NCBI RefSeq assembly: GCF_900186615.1
Contig: NZ_LT896588.1
Coordinates: forward strand, 3,126,471 to 3,190,470
DNA: 64,000 nt
Direction: 5' to 3'
Source: Parabacteroides bouchesdurhonensis
GTDB taxonomy: Bacteria > Bacteroidota > Bacteroidia > Bacteroidales > Tannerellaceae
A program made the position numbers and the translations under genes. The notes under the pieces were generated by a model that worked only from the letters and a program-made list of their open reading frames with translations, did no database searches and was not told where the DNA came from. The first letter of the stretch is position 1; each line of letters begins with the position of its first letter. Below are positions 45,039 through 55,180 of the stretch, piece by piece.

Positions 45039-45216
45039 AGATATAATAGTTTTTTTTGATTTTTCTATCTATAGGTAAACAAAATAAATGCCAAAAAAGA
45101 AAAGTATAACTGACGACAGTGGAAGGTGACAAAACAGCAGGCAATGCACCAAAATGTCAGTATGGCTAATGCAATATTACAATGCTTTTGTTTTGTTGTT
45201 CGGCTTGTATTAGTTA

Positions 45217-45298
45217 GATCACAGTTGTGATCTGATTGGATCACCCTTGTGATTTATATAGATCACGGCTGTGATCCGAATAGATCATATTTGTGATC
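45217..45298. repeat. Four-unit 22-bp-pitch palindrome array (GATCAC..GTGATC)
   Basis: Units at 45217, 45239, 45261 and 45283 are each 16 bp: GATCAC-agtt-GTGATC, GATCAC-cctt-GTGATT, GATCAC-ggct-GTGATC and GATCAT-attt-GTGATC. Spacers are all 6 bp (TGATTG, TATATA, CGAATA), and CAATTA follows the last. The arms are conserved, the 4-bp centres are not. Six of the eight arms are intact and only two carry a single change. Confidence 0.9.
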
Positions 45299-45410
45299 CA
45301 ATTAGTTGTTCGTGACAAAAAGGATAAAAAGTATAATATTCCATACTTATTGATATTACTTTGTCGGGAATAAGTTCCTGATTTACATGGACAAATAGGG
45401 GATAGGCAAT

Positions 45411-45469
45411 AAAAAAAGTTCATTCTACACTTTATAACCAATCTTGGTTACTTGTGTAAAATGAACTTT
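45411..45469 (-). terminator. Terminator after clpC
   Basis: GTGTAAAATGAACTTT (45454-45469) and its near-complement (45415-45430) form a 16-bp stem with one mismatch. An inner AACCAA/TTGGTT hairpin (45436-45449) sits in the loop. Seven T residues follow on the minus strand (complement of 45411-45417). Confidence 0.8.
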
Positions 45470-45500
45470 AGTAAGTTATTACGGCAGCTTAAAGCCGGCT

Positions 45501-48044
45501 TTACATTTCTTTCTTCTTAATATCAGTTACTATCTTCTGCTCTTCCTGGTTGAAGTCTACAGTGATAGTATCGCCGTTTTCAACAGATGCCCGGATTATG
45601 ATTTCCGCCATTTCGTCTTCCAGATATTTCTGGATTGCACGCTTTAACGGACGAGCTCCAAACTGGACATCGTATCCTTTCGTTGCAATGAAATCTTTAG
45701 CAGCTTCTGTGATATGCAATTTATATCCCAGATTTTCCACACGTTTGTACAGACCTTCCAATTCAAGATCAATAATCTTGTGGATTGCTTCCTTGTCAAG
45801 CTGGTCAAACATAATTATGTCGTCCACACGGTTCAGGAACTCAGGAGCAAAGGCCTTATTCAACGCTTTTTGAATCACACTGCGGGAGAAATCCTTGTCC
45901 GGTTCACCGGCAAGTGATGTGTTGAATCCGACACCGCGCCCGAAGTCTTTCAACTGCCGGGTACCGATATTTGATGTCATAATAAGAATCGTGTTCTTGA
46001 AGTCGATCCGGCGACCTAAACTATCGGTCAAACGACCTTCATCCAGCACCTGTAACAACAGGTTAAATACATCCGGGTGGGCTTTCTCTATTTCATCCAG
46101 CAAGACTACCGAATATGGCTTACGGCGTACCTTTTCGGTTAATTGGCCACCTTCTTCATATCCTACATATCCCGGAGGCGCTCCAACCAAACGGGAAACT
46201 GCGAACTTCTCAAGATATTCGCTCATATCAATACGTATCAGCGCATCCGATGAATCAAAAAGATATTCAGCCAGCTTCTTTGCCAAATAGGTCTTACCAA
46301 CTCCCGTAGGTCCTAAGAACATAAAGGTACCGATCGGCTTATTAGGATCTTTCAAGCCTACACGGTTTCGCTGGATGGCTTTCACGATCTTTTGTACTGC
46401 GTCATCTTGTCCGATCACTTTGCTTTTTAATATATCGGACATTTCAAGCAATTTAAGATTTTCGGCCTTTGCGATACGTTGTACAGGAACACCGGACATC
46501 ATGGCAACGACTTCCGCTACTTTATCTTCGTCAACTATCTCGCGATGCTCTTGCAATTCCTTTTCCCACTTGGCTTTAGCCGCTTCCAGCTCTAATAAAT
46601 ACTGGCGTTCCTTGTCCCGGAAGCTTGCTGCCAGTTCGAAGTTCTGAGACTTTACGGCGGCAAGTTTTTCATTTTTCGTGTCTTCTATCTTTGCTTCCAG
46701 TTCTTCGATATTCTTCGGAACAACAATATTTGATATATGTACACGTGAACCAGCTTCGTCTAATGCGTCAATAGCCTTATCCGGGAAGTTGCGGTCGCTG
46801 ATATATCGTTCTGTCAATTTAACACAAGCTTCCAGCGCTTCCTGCGTATAGATAACGTTATGATGTTCTTCATAACGGGGCTTGATGTTATTAAGTATCT
46901 GCAGTGTTTCCTCTGCTGTCGTAGGATCAACAATTACTTTCTGGAAACGACGCTCCAAAGCACCGTCTTTCTCTATATTCTTCCGGTATTCATCCAAGGT
47001 GGTAGCTCCGATACATTGTATTTCACCGCGTGCTAAAGCTGGTTTCAACATGTTGGCTGCATCCATTGATCCGGAGGCAGACCCTGCACCTACAATCGTA
47101 TGGATCTCGTCTATAAACAAGATGATATTCGGATTCTTGGACAGCTCGTTCAATATGGCCTTGATACGTTCTTCAAACTGCCCGCGATACTTTGTACCTG
47201 CGACAATAGAAGCCATATCCAGGCTTATAACTCGTTTGTCGAACAATACGCGTGATACTTTACGCTGGATTATGCGCATAGCAAGTCCTTCAACAATGGC
47301 AGACTTACCAACTCCGGGTTCTCCGATCAATACCGGATTATTCTTTTTTCTCCGGCTTAATATCTGTGCCAGACGTTCTATTTCTTTCTCACGTCCTACA
47401 ATAGGGTCCAGCCGGTTTTCGGATGCAGCACGAGTCATATCCGTGCCGAAATTATCCAATACCGGAGTATCATTGGCCGATTTAGGCTGAGCAGTTCCCG
47501 AAGCCTGAGGCGTTTCCTTACGGGCAGAGAAGCTTTCTTCTTCGTCATCTTCTTCGTCGTCCGTAAAGCCGTCACTTATTTCTTCGGCTTCATCCATACG
47601 ATTCAAGCCTGTTCCGCTTACCAGATTGTTATATACGGCACGATAATTAACGCCTGCTTCATTCAATGTTTTGGCAGCTACATTAAATTCTTCCTTCAAT
47701 ATTGCTAAAAGAAGGTGTTCTGTGTCCGTCTCTTCTTTTTTAAACATACGGGATTCAAGCATACTCATACGCAAAACGCGTTCAGTAGTTTTACTGATAG
47801 CTATTTCGTGTTGTATTGTATCTTCGGAATCGAAAGTATTCTTTATCTCCTGTTCAATCTTTCTTTTTATATCTAAAGCGTCGGCGTTCAGGTCTTGCAG
47901 TATCTGCATGGCTTTCCCGTCGCCTTCGCGAATGATACCAAGCATTAAGTGTTCCGGCCCTATATAACTGTTCTGAAGCCTTGCAGCTTCTTCACGGCTA
48001 TATTCAATTACGTCAATCAACTTTTTGGAATAATTATTCTTCAT
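45501..48044 (-). CDS. clpC: ATP-dependent Clp protease ATP-binding subunit ClpC
   Basis: An 847-residue Hsp100 unfoldase. The two N-terminal Clp repeats ([38 protein letters not shown]) lead into an acidic linker ([16 protein letters not shown]). AAA1 has [13 protein letters not shown], a UVR-type coiled middle segment follows ([18 protein letters not shown]), and AAA2 has [19 protein letters not shown]. It feeds substrates to ClpP, which is not in this window. The minus-strand promoter is at 48072-48105. Confidence 0.95.
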   Translation of the reverse strand: MKNNYSKKLIDVIEYSREEAARLQNSYIGPEHLMLGIIREGDGKAMQILQDLNADALDIKRKIEQEIKNTFDSEDTIQHEIAISKTTERVLRMSMLESRMFKKEETDTEHLLLAILKEEFNVAAKTLNEAGVNYRAVYNNLVSGTGLNRMDEAEEISDGFTDDEEDDEEESFSARKETPQASGTAQPKSANDTPVLDNFGTDMTRAASENRLDPIVGREKEIERLAQILSRRKKNNPVLIGEPGVGKSAIVEGLAMRIIQRKVSRVLFDKRVISLDMASIVAGTKYRGQFEERIKAILNELSKNPNIILFIDEIHTIVGAGSASGSMDAANMLKPALARGEIQCIGATTLDEYRKNIEKDGALERRFQKVIVDPTTAEETLQILNNIKPRYEEHHNVIYTQEALEACVKLTERYISDRNFPDKAIDALDEAGSRVHISNIVVPKNIEELEAKIEDTKNEKLAAVKSQNFELAASFRDKERQYLLELEAAKAKWEKELQEHREIVDEDKVAEVVAMMSGVPVQRIAKAENLKLLEMSDILKSKVIGQDDAVQKIVKAIQRNRVGLKDPNKPIGTFMFLGPTGVGKTYLAKKLAEYLFDSSDALIRIDMSEYLEKFAVSRLVGAPPGYVGYEEGGQLTEKVRRKPYSVVLLDEIEKAHPDVFNLLLQVLDEGRLTDSLGRRIDFKNTILIMTSNIGTRQLKDFGRGVGFNTSLAGEPDKDFSRSVIQKALNKAFAPEFLNRVDDIIMFDQLDKEAIHKIIDLELEGLYKRVENLGYKLHITEAAKDFIATKGYDVQFGARPLKRAIQKYLEDEMAEIIIRASVENGDTITVDFNQEEQKIVTDIKKKEM

Positions 48045-48071
48045 ACTATATTATAATGTACTACAACTATG

Positions 48072-48105
48072 CAAAATTAATAATCTCTTTCAAGTAATCA
48101 TCAAA
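48072..48105 (-). promoter_or_regulatory. Promoter for clpC
   Basis: On the minus strand TTTG (complement of 48102-48105), 22 bp, then TAATTTTG (complement of 48072-48079). The leader to the ATG at 48044 is about 20 nt. No CtsR- or HrcA-type operator is evident. Confidence 0.55.
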
Positions 48106-48249
48106 ATCCGTGCCATTATTCCAAAATAAGCGGAGAAAAGGGATATGCCACAAAATTTCATAATAAAAACTTTCGTTATACACGGAAAAGCATTACCTTA
48201 GTGCACTTTTTCAGAGGTAAGATATTGAGTGTAATTAATATAAAACTAA

Positions 48250-50850
48250 ATGGTTGATCAAGACAGAATTATTAAGATTAACATCGAGGAAGAAATGAAA
48301 TCTGCATACATTGATTATTCAATGTCTGTAATCGTTTCACGTGCACTTCCGGATGTTAGGGATGGATTTAAACCGGTTCACCGCCGTATTTTATTTGGAA
48401 TGAATGAACTTGGTAATACATCCGACAAACCTTATAAGAAATCTGCAAGAATTGTTGGTGAAGTTTTAGGTAAGTACCATCCGCATGGAGACTCTTCCGT
48501 TTATTTTGCGATGGTTCGTATGGCACAAGTTTGGTCTATGCGTTACCCGCTGGTTGACGGGCAAGGTAACTTCGGTTCGGTAGATGGTGATAGTCCGGCT
48601 GCTATGCGTTATACGGAAGCCCGTTTGAGCAAGCTGGCCGAAGAAATGCTTCGCGACATTGATAAGGATACTGTAGATTTCCAATTAAATTTCGACGATA
48701 CATTAAAAGAACCGACTGTATTGCCTACGCGTATCCCGAACTTACTGGTAAACGGAGGTTCCGGTATTGCCGTTGGTATGGCTACAAATATGCCTACTCA
48801 TAACCTGAGTGAAGTATTGGATGGCTGTATGGCCTATATCGATGCCCGGGGAGATATAGAAGTAGAAGGGTTGATGCAATACATCAAAGCTCCCGACTTC
48901 CCAACAGGTGCTACGATTTACGGTTATGCCGGTGTAAAGGAAGCATTTGAAACGGGTAGGGGACGTATCATCCTACGTGGTAAAGCAGAAATTGAACATG
49001 AGAATAATCATGAAAAGATAGTTATTTCCGAAATACCTTATCTGGTAAACAAGGCCGAATTAATCCGCTATATAGCCGATTTGGTAAACGATAAACGTAT
49101 TGATGGTATCTCTAACGTAAACGACGAATCGGACCGTAGCGGTATGCGTATCGTTGTAGATGTAAAACGAGATGCAAATGCGAATGTAGTATTGAATAAG
49201 CTGTATAAGATGACTGCTTTACAGTCTTCTTTCAGTGTAAACAATATTGCGTTGGTAAATGGCCGTCCGAGACAATTGAACCTGAAAGACCTTATCAAGG
49301 CATTTGTTGAACATCGCCATGAGGTAGTAATCCGCCGTACTAAGTTCGAGCTGAAGAAAGCCGAAGAAAGAGCCCATATTCTGGAAGGTCTGATTATTGC
49401 TTCTGATAATATTGATGAAGTAATTGCCATTATCAAAGCGTCAAAGAGCCCGCAAGAAGCTATCGAACGTTTGATGGAACGTTTTTCTTTGTCGGATATC
49501 CAGGCACGTGCAATTGTTGAAATGCGTCTTCGCCAGTTAACCGGTTTGGAGCAAGACAAGTTGCGTGCTGAATACGAAGAGATAGAAAAATTAATTGCCC
49601 ACTTGAAGGAGATTCTGGAAAATGACGACCTTTGTATGCAAGTGATCAAAGATGAACTGCAGGAAATTAAAGATAAATTCGGCGACGAACGTAAGACAGA
49701 CATTGTATATGCTTCCGAAGAATTGAATCCGGAAGATTTTTATGCCGATGACGAAATGATTATCACCATTTCTCACATGGGCTATATTAAACGTACGCCT
49801 CTTAGCGAATTCCGCGCTCAAGGTCGTGGTGGTGTAGGGGCTAAAGGCTCGGAAACACGCGATGCGGACTTTGTAGAATATATCTATCCGGCTTCCATGC
49901 ATGCAACTTTGCTGATATTTACGGCAAAGGGAAGATGTTATTGGCTGAAAGTATATGAAATACCGGAAGGCGCTAAGAACTCAAAAGGTCGTGCCATCCA
50001 GAACTTACTGAATATTGAAGCTGATGATAAAGTAAATGCCTTTATCCGTGTTAAAAAGTTAACAACCGATACCGATTTCATCAATTCTCATTATTTATTG
50101 TTCTGTACAAAGAAAGGTGTTATAAAGAAAACATTGCTGGAAGCATATTCACGTCCTCGTCAGAATGGCGTAAATGCTATTACTTTGCGCGAAGATGATG
50201 GATTGATCCAGGTTTGCATGACAAATGGTAATAATGAAGTATTGATAGCCAACCGTAATGGTCGTGCTATTCGTTTCCATGAAAGCGCAGTTCGTGTAAT
50301 GGGACGTACGGCTACCGGTGTGAAAGGTATGACTTTGGATGAAAAAGATTCTGATGAAGTTGTAGGAATGGTTTGTGTAAAGAATAAAGAAACAGATACC
50401 ATTTTGGTTGTATCCGAACAAGGATATGGCAAACGTTCCAATATCGAGGATTACCGTATTACGAACCGTGGAGGTAAAGGTGTAAAAACTATCAATATCA
50501 CGGAAAAGACCGGTAAGCTTGTTGCTATCAAAAACGTAACAGAAGAGAATGACCTTATGATTATTAATAAATCAGGTGTTGCCATTCGTGTAAAAGTTTC
50601 GGATTTGAGCGTAATTGGCCGTGCAACGCAAGGTGTTCGTCTTATCAACCTGGAGAAACGAAATGATGAAATAGCTTCCGTATGTAAAGTGATGTCTGAA
50701 TCAGAAGAAGAAATGACAGAACAAAAAGCCGAACAGGAAGCTTTGGAAGAGAGAACCGTAAATGAAAATGTTGTACCTTCAGATACAGACTTCGATAGTA
50801 ATGATGATAATATCGAAGATAACGATTCGGATGATACAACAGAAGAATAA
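48250..50850 (+). CDS. gyrA: DNA gyrase subunit A
   Basis: An 866-residue GyrA. The catalytic Tyr is Y121 in [11 protein letters not shown]. The quinolone region reads [20 protein letters not shown], so Ser82 corresponds to E. coli Ser83 while the position of E. coli Asp87 is Phe86. The C-terminal beta-pinwheel repeats are present ([21 protein letters not shown], abbreviated GyrA-box region, and repeats such as [20 protein letters not shown]). An acidic tail ends the protein. It is divergent from clpC over 205 bp, and a TPR gene follows at 40 bp. Confidence 0.96.
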   Translation: MVDQDRIIKINIEEEMKSAYIDYSMSVIVSRALPDVRDGFKPVHRRILFGMNELGNTSDKPYKKSARIVGEVLGKYHPHGDSSVYFAMVRMAQVWSMRYPLVDGQGNFGSVDGDSPAAMRYTEARLSKLAEEMLRDIDKDTVDFQLNFDDTLKEPTVLPTRIPNLLVNGGSGIAVGMATNMPTHNLSEVLDGCMAYIDARGDIEVEGLMQYIKAPDFPTGATIYGYAGVKEAFETGRGRIILRGKAEIEHENNHEKIVISEIPYLVNKAELIRYIADLVNDKRIDGISNVNDESDRSGMRIVVDVKRDANANVVLNKLYKMTALQSSFSVNNIALVNGRPRQLNLKDLIKAFVEHRHEVVIRRTKFELKKAEERAHILEGLIIASDNIDEVIAIIKASKSPQEAIERLMERFSLSDIQARAIVEMRLRQLTGLEQDKLRAEYEEIEKLIAHLKEILENDDLCMQVIKDELQEIKDKFGDERKTDIVYASEELNPEDFYADDEMIITISHMGYIKRTPLSEFRAQGRGGVGAKGSETRDADFVEYIYPASMHATLLIFTAKGRCYWLKVYEIPEGAKNSKGRAIQNLLNIEADDKVNAFIRVKKLTTDTDFINSHYLLFCTKKGVIKKTLLEAYSRPRQNGVNAITLREDDGLIQVCMTNGNNEVLIANRNGRAIRFHESAVRVMGRTATGVKGMTLDEKDSDEVVGMVCVKNKETDTILVVSEQGYGKRSNIEDYRITNRGGKGVKTINITEKTGKLVAIKNVTEENDLMIINKSGVAIRVKVSDLSVIGRATQGVRLINLEKRNDEIASVCKVMSESEEEMTEQKAEQEALEERTVNENVVPSDTDFDSNDDNIEDNDSDDTTEE

Positions 50851-50890
50851 TTTAAACAAATAGAAATATTAATCTCAAATTAACATCGCA

Positions 50891-52108
50891 ATGAAACGAG
50901 TATTATTAACAGTTGCACTATGTGTTGCAGCATCTGCCTCTTTCGCTCAGAAAAAAGCCGTAAATGAGGCTCAAAGTATTGCAAAAGGAGATAAGCCTGA
51001 ATTTAATGAGGCTAGAGCTCTTATAAAGGGAGCATTGGAAAATCCGGAGACTAAAGACGACGCTAAGACTTGGTATGTTGCTGGTTTTATTGAAGATCAG
51101 CAATTCAACAATGAAAAAACAAAACAAATATTGGGTCAAACGCCGGATGAAGCTACCATGTATTCAGCTTTAGGAAATGTATTACCTTATTTTGAAAAGG
51201 CATACGAATTAGATCAGTTGCCTAATGAAAAAGGTAAAATCAAACCTAAATACACAAAAGATATGAAGGGTATCTTAAGTGCAAACCATTTGTATTATAT
51301 CAATGGTGGTGCTTATTACTTCGACCAGAGAGATTATAAAAAAGCATATGATTTCTTCGATCAATACTTGAAAATTAGTGATATGCCTATGTTTAAAGGC
51401 GAGCAAATTGCAGAAAGAGATTCTAACTACTTGAATGTTCAATATTACGCTGCTATTGCTGCTTTACAAGTTCAAGATCATGATTTAGCAATTGCTACAT
51501 TGGAAAAAGCTAAAAAAACAGGCTATAAAGAGAATGAAATCTATCAATATCTGTGTGGAGAATATGATCAGTTAAAAGATTCTGTAAACTTGGAGAAGAC
51601 TCTGGAAGAAGGTCTTGCTAAATTTCCAGAGGAAAAATACTATTTGATGAATCTTATCAACATCTATATTTATTCTAACAGAAACGACAAAGCGCTTGAA
51701 TATTTGAATACTGCCATCCAACAGGAACCAAACAATCCTCAGTTATATAATGTAATGGGACGTGTTTATGAAACTGGTTTGAAAGATTATGATCAGGCAG
51801 AAACTTATTTCAAGAAGGCTTTGGAGCTAGATGCAAATTATGTTGACGCTCTTTCTAACTTAGGTCGTATATATTATAACCAAGGTGTGAATAAGCAAGG
51901 AGAAGCAAATATGATTAATGATAACAAGCAATATCAGGAAGAATTGGCAAAAGCAAAAGAACTCTTCAAATTGGCTCTTCCGTATTTTGAAAAAGCTCAC
52001 CAGTTAAAACCTGAGGAAAGAGAATATATGAATGCGTTAAGAGGCATATATTATAATTTGAATATGGGTAAAGAATTAGCCGATATCGAAGCTGAAATGA
52101 ATCAATAA
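50891..52108 (+). CDS. Exported tetratricopeptide repeat protein
   Basis: A 405-residue secreted or periplasmic protein with signal peptide MKRVLLTVALCVAASASFAQ and TPR units, clearest at AYYFDQRDYKKAYDFFDQYL, YNVMGRVYETGLKDYDQAET and ALSNLGRIYYNQG. TPR proteins are binding scaffolds; the partner is unknown. It starts 40 bp after gyrA with no terminator between them, so cotranscription is likely, although the functions seem unrelated. A strong terminator follows. Confidence 0.88.
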   Translation: MKRVLLTVALCVAASASFAQKKAVNEAQSIAKGDKPEFNEARALIKGALENPETKDDAKTWYVAGFIEDQQFNNEKTKQILGQTPDEATMYSALGNVLPYFEKAYELDQLPNEKGKIKPKYTKDMKGILSANHLYYINGGAYYFDQRDYKKAYDFFDQYLKISDMPMFKGEQIAERDSNYLNVQYYAAIAALQVQDHDLAIATLEKAKKTGYKENEIYQYLCGEYDQLKDSVNLEKTLEEGLAKFPEEKYYLMNLINIYIYSNRNDKALEYLNTAIQQEPNNPQLYNVMGRVYETGLKDYDQAETYFKKALELDANYVDALSNLGRIYYNQGVNKQGEANMINDNKQYQEELAKAKELFKLALPYFEKAHQLKPEEREYMNALRGIYYNLNMGKELADIEAEMNQ

Positions 52109-52135
52109 TTATAGCAATAGCTAATATATTAAAGA

Positions 52136-52170
52136 AAAGGGTTGGGCTTATTACAAGCTCAACCTTTTTT
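52136..52170 (+). terminator. Terminator after the TPR gene
   Basis: GGTTGGGCTT (52140-52149) pairs with AAGCTCAACC (52155-52164) with one G-T pair, extended by AAA/TTT, followed by TTTTTT. Confidence 0.82.
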
Positions 52171-52413
52171 ATTGTATAAATATGTTTCTCATTACCCTAT
52201 TAAACATAATCGGAATTATACTGTATCGTATTAAAAAGATAGACGCATCGTGTTTTTTTCATTTCAAGCATATTTTTTTATTCAATGCTGAACTTTTCAT
52301 ATATTCATTTGTTATAATAATGAAATCAATAAAATGAGCATTAAGCTCAATTTTATATTGAACTTGTTAGTAGTATTTGTTTTTTCATATAAGTAGAGTT
52401 TGTTATTTGTTTG

Positions 52414-52453
52414 GCTCGTATATAACTGTGAAGTTGTATACGAGCTTTTATTA
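52414..52453 (+). terminator. Orphan plus-strand terminator-like hairpin
   Basis: GCTCGTATATAACT (52414-52427) pairs with AGTTGTATACGAGC (52432-52445) in a 14-bp stem with one G-T pair and a GTGA loop, followed by TTTTATTATT. It is oriented for plus-strand transcription, but the last plus-strand gene ended at its own terminator 245 bp earlier. It abuts the 3' end of the minus-strand Hpt gene, for which it lacks a T run. Confidence 0.55.
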
Positions 52454-52810
52454 TTAGTCAGTGGCTCTAATAATATTGCATATCATTTCATAACGCAACT
52501 TTAGTTCTTTTATCTCTTCTGATATATTTACCAGGTCATTACTTCTGAGCTGTTCTGTCATGGGAGTTAATATATCCAATAAACAATCCAATCCGAGATT
52601 TGCAGCGACTCCCTTCATTGTATGCGCTTGCATAAAAGCCATCTGATATTCGTTAGACACAATACAGTTTTCCAAATTACTGAAACTATCATCTTTAAGA
52701 AATCTCAAGAGAAATTTATTATACATTATTTCATTGCCCATAAAGCGGTCTATAGCACTATTTATATCGACACCAGCAAGAATCAGTTGTTGTTTATAAT
52801 TGTCTGTCAT
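52454..52810 (-). CDS. Stand-alone Hpt (histidine phosphotransfer) domain protein
   Basis: A 118-residue helical protein with the phospho-accepting His63 in AHTMKGVAANLG, the hallmark of Hpt domains that relay phosphate between hybrid kinases and response regulators. No kinase or receiver protein is adjacent, so the partner is encoded elsewhere. It is divergent from an AraC-family regulator over 197 bp. Confidence 0.85.
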   Translation of the reverse strand: MTDNYKQQLILAGVDINSAIDRFMGNEIMYNKFLLRFLKDDSFSNLENCIVSNEYQMAFMQAHTMKGVAANLGLDCLLDILTPMTEQLRSNDLVNISEEIKELKLRYEMICNIIRATD

Positions 52811-52983
52811 ATGAATTATATTTACTTACTCATTAATAAAAAAATGATTCTGTTACTCTATTTGATTTTCTCGAAATCGTATAATTACAAAGTAAATACT
52901 ATAAAGAACAAGATGCAAAATTCATTTTTTGCATTCGATGTTCCATTTTTGTGTTTTTCACTTTAATGGAAACAAATTATACT

Positions 52984-52991
52984 TATATTTG
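52984..52991 (+). promoter_or_regulatory. -7 element for the AraC-family gene
   Basis: TATATTTG matches TAnnTTTG and lies 16 bp before the ATG at 53008; no good -33 is seen. The upstream stretch 52920-52965 is T-rich with repeated CATTTTT. Confidence 0.4.
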
Positions 52992-53007
52992 TGAGAAAAT
53001 GATTTAA

Positions 53008-53865
53008 ATGGAAACACAAATCAGTTGGTATGATATCCCCACCGACTTTATGGTAGAGAGATGTACTTCTGTTAGTCAACTTAGAAAATATATAAATTCG
53101 CCATATAAGGTTAAAGCCGGTATTTTTATTTTTTGTATGGATGGTTATATACAAACAGCAATCAATGCCTCTGAATGTACCATCAAACCGCTCGATATGG
53201 TAACAATCCTTCCAAACAGTTTCATACAATTACATGAAGTATCTCCTGATATTCAATTATATTTTGCTATTTTTTCTTCTAATTTTATGGGGCATATCAA
53301 TTTCATAAAAACTTCAAAGAATTGTTTACCACTCATTTATAAACATCCAATTATATCAGTCTCCCAAAAGACAGCTAACCTATTCCGTAATTTTTATGAC
53401 ATATTATTCCATTCTATAAAATATCCGAATCTGGTAAATAATAAAGAAATTATAAAATCAGTTTTTACTATATTCGCTCAAAGTCTCGTAGAATTATATA
53501 CAAAGAATGAAAATCTGGAAGAGTATGAATTAACCCGTAACAATGAAATCTATCAGGATTTCCTATATCTTGCAATGACATACTATACAACACGACATGA
53601 TGTCACGTTTTATGCAGATCAGTTAGGTCTTACGTTATCTTATCTCAGCACTACAATAAAAAAAACAGTCGGTAAAACTCCTTCAGAAATCATTGCGCAA
53701 ATAATTATCTCTGACGCCAAGTCTCAATTAAAAGGAAGTGATTCGGGAATAAAAGAGATAGCAATAGACTTAGGCTTTAATAATTTGTCCTTTTTTAATA
53801 AATTCTTTCGTCAACATGTAGGAATATCTCCTCTGGAATATAGAGGAAAAGCATATACCTATTAA
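53008..53865 (+). CDS. AraC family transcriptional regulator
   Basis: A 285-residue regulator with an N-terminal cupin-like sensing domain (GYIQTAINASECTIKPLDMV region) and a C-terminal pair of helix-turn-helix motifs (ADQLGLTLSYLSTTIKKTVG; IKEIAIDLGFNNLSFFNKFF, then GISPLEYR). The effector and targets are unknown. It is noticeably AT-rich compared with the neighbouring stress gene. It is divergent from the Hpt gene and convergent with the Usp gene. Confidence 0.9.
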   Translation: METQISWYDIPTDFMVERCTSVSQLRKYINSPYKVKAGIFIFCMDGYIQTAINASECTIKPLDMVTILPNSFIQLHEVSPDIQLYFAIFSSNFMGHINFIKTSKNCLPLIYKHPIISVSQKTANLFRNFYDILFHSIKYPNLVNNKEIIKSVFTIFAQSLVELYTKNENLEEYELTRNNEIYQDFLYLAMTYYTTRHDVTFYADQLGLTLSYLSTTIKKTVGKTPSEIIAQIIISDAKSQLKGSDSGIKEIAIDLGFNNLSFFNKFFRQHVGISPLEYRGKAYTY

Positions 53866-53890
53866 CAGTCTGTCAAGAACGTTTTAAACC

Positions 53891-53938
53891 AAATCAGGCT
53901 ACCTGATATTCTTCAAATAGCCTGATTTAATTACTTGT
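53891..53938. terminator. Bidirectional terminator between the AraC and Usp genes
   Basis: AAATCAGGCTA (53891-53901) and TAGCCTGATTT (53928-53938) form a perfect 11-bp stem with a 26-nt loop between convergent genes. Confidence 0.72.
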
Positions 53939-53948
53939 TATAAAGTGC

Positions 53949-55061
53949 TCATGCATGCATAACCAATAGCGGAGTATCGGTATGGAAAAGCATTTTTCGT
54001 GCGATACTTGGATTAAACATTCTCGCTAAAATATTCCTGCGATACGTACTAAGGGCAATTATATCTATATGCTTATCCCTTACAAACTTTTCGATGGCCA
54101 ACAATAAATCACCGTCGGCTAATACCGTATGAGTTATTTTTGCATCCGGATAATGTTTTTTAAAATACTCTTTGACTCCTGTCAAACGGATTTCATTCCA
54201 TTCGTCACGGCTCGTTGATATATTAAACAGGTGAATATTTACATCATAAGGTTTTATTATCTCCATAAATTCATCAAACGCAACTAAATCACGTTGATTA
54301 AAAGACGTTGCAAATGCAATATTTTTAGCCTCACTTAAATTATTAAAAGGAACATTCTCAGGAATAGCTAAAACCGGAACTCTATTGACTTCGATAACTT
54401 CACCTGTAACGCTACCAATCAAGTCCATATCCTTCTGGCTCTTTCCACGAGTACCCATTACAATTAATGTTGGACGGTACTCTTTACTATAAGCTATGAT
54501 TTCTTCCTCCGGAAGCCCTTCACGTAACACATAATCATATTTTATTTTCGGTAATTGTCCGGAATCCATCTTCCTATTAATATATGTACAAATGTTTTGT
54601 ATATCAATTTGCACTCTTTTCAATATGTTTTGTACGGATTCTTCTTCATTTACCTGATAAGCCAAGGTATCTCCCATCGGAATTGCAGACGGAAAATACG
54701 GACTGAAATAGGCATGCATGATCATCACCTCCGCTCCCACTGCATATGCATAATTTATTCCCAATTCACATGCCTTAATTGAATAATCAGAAAAATCAAC
54801 AGGGATCAATACCTTTTTTACTTTAGATTCTGTAACCTCTTCCTCATTATCTTCATTCAGCCATTTGTTATCTTCTATTATTCGCAAAGCATGCGGTAGA
54901 TCGCTTTCCTTAATCCTCACACGTACACCTGCCGATATTACAGGTTGAATCTGATTTACATTATGGAGATAGACATCTATCCCTTCTGTCTCAAGAATCG
55001 TTTTAAGGATCTGAGCCTTTTCATACGTGTGAATAGCCAATGTTACAAGTTTATCTTCCAT
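53949..55061 (-). CDS. Tandem universal stress protein with N-terminal DUF2007-like domain
   Basis: A 370-residue protein in three parts. Residues 1-70 resemble the DUF2007 signal-transducer fold (LVTLAIHTYEKAQILKTILE, ISAGVRVRIKESDLPHALRI). Two UspA domains follow: the first begins KKVLIPVDFSDYSIKACE and contains GTRGKSQKDMDLIGSVTGEVI, the ATP-site type motif; the second begins KNIAFATSFNQRDL and ends with STYRRNILARMFNPSIARKML. The ATG at 55061 is the first true ATG; the codon at 55067 is TTG. Role in stress or energy sensing is inferred from the family. Confidence 0.87.
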   Translation of the reverse strand: MEDKLVTLAIHTYEKAQILKTILETEGIDVYLHNVNQIQPVISAGVRVRIKESDLPHALRIIEDNKWLNEDNEEEVTESKVKKVLIPVDFSDYSIKACELGINYAYAVGAEVMIMHAYFSPYFPSAIPMGDTLAYQVNEEESVQNILKRVQIDIQNICTYINRKMDSGQLPKIKYDYVLREGLPEEEIIAYSKEYRPTLIVMGTRGKSQKDMDLIGSVTGEVIEVNRVPVLAIPENVPFNNLSEAKNIAFATSFNQRDLVAFDEFMEIIKPYDVNIHLFNISTSRDEWNEIRLTGVKEYFKKHYPDAKITHTVLADGDLLLAIEKFVRDKHIDIIALSTYRRNILARMFNPSIARKMLFHTDTPLLVMHA

Positions 55062-55123
55062 AATCAATACATTTTTATATTAAACAAACGGAATCTGCTA
55101 TATGTTGGATAAATAAAAAAATC

Positions 55124-55157
55124 CCAAAGCATACACTATTCAGTCAGCTATGGGATT
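55124..55157 (-). terminator. Terminator after the small HTH gene
   Basis: AATCCCAAAGC (55130-55140) pairs with GCTATGGGATT (55147-55157) with one mismatch. The minus strand runs into a T-rich stretch (complement of 55120-55130). Confidence 0.7.
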
Positions 55158-55180
55158 CTTTTATAAAGTAAAAATTTTCT

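Larger units (their letters stand above)
45039..45500. other. Intergenic region between clpC and htpG
   Basis: This 462-bp gap contains no convincing gene. From the htpG side it holds an unassigned promoter stretch (45039-45210), the four-unit GATCAC..GTGATC array (45217-45298), about 110 bp without recognised features, and the clpC terminator (45411-45469). Confidence 0.75.

Noticed and set aside
45217-45298. CRISPR array in the 22-bp-pitch repeats
   Set aside because: The units are 16-bp palindromes with 6-bp spacers, far too short for CRISPR, and no cas genes are in the window.
46882-47490. A 202-codon open frame antisense to clpC
   Set aside because: It mirrors a conserved clpC reading frame, is Ser/Thr/Ile-rich without recognisable motifs, and is a codon-bias shadow.
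49068-49703. A 211-codon open frame antisense to gyrA
   Set aside because: It lies wholly opposite well-conserved gyrA codons and has a composition typical of an antisense shadow.
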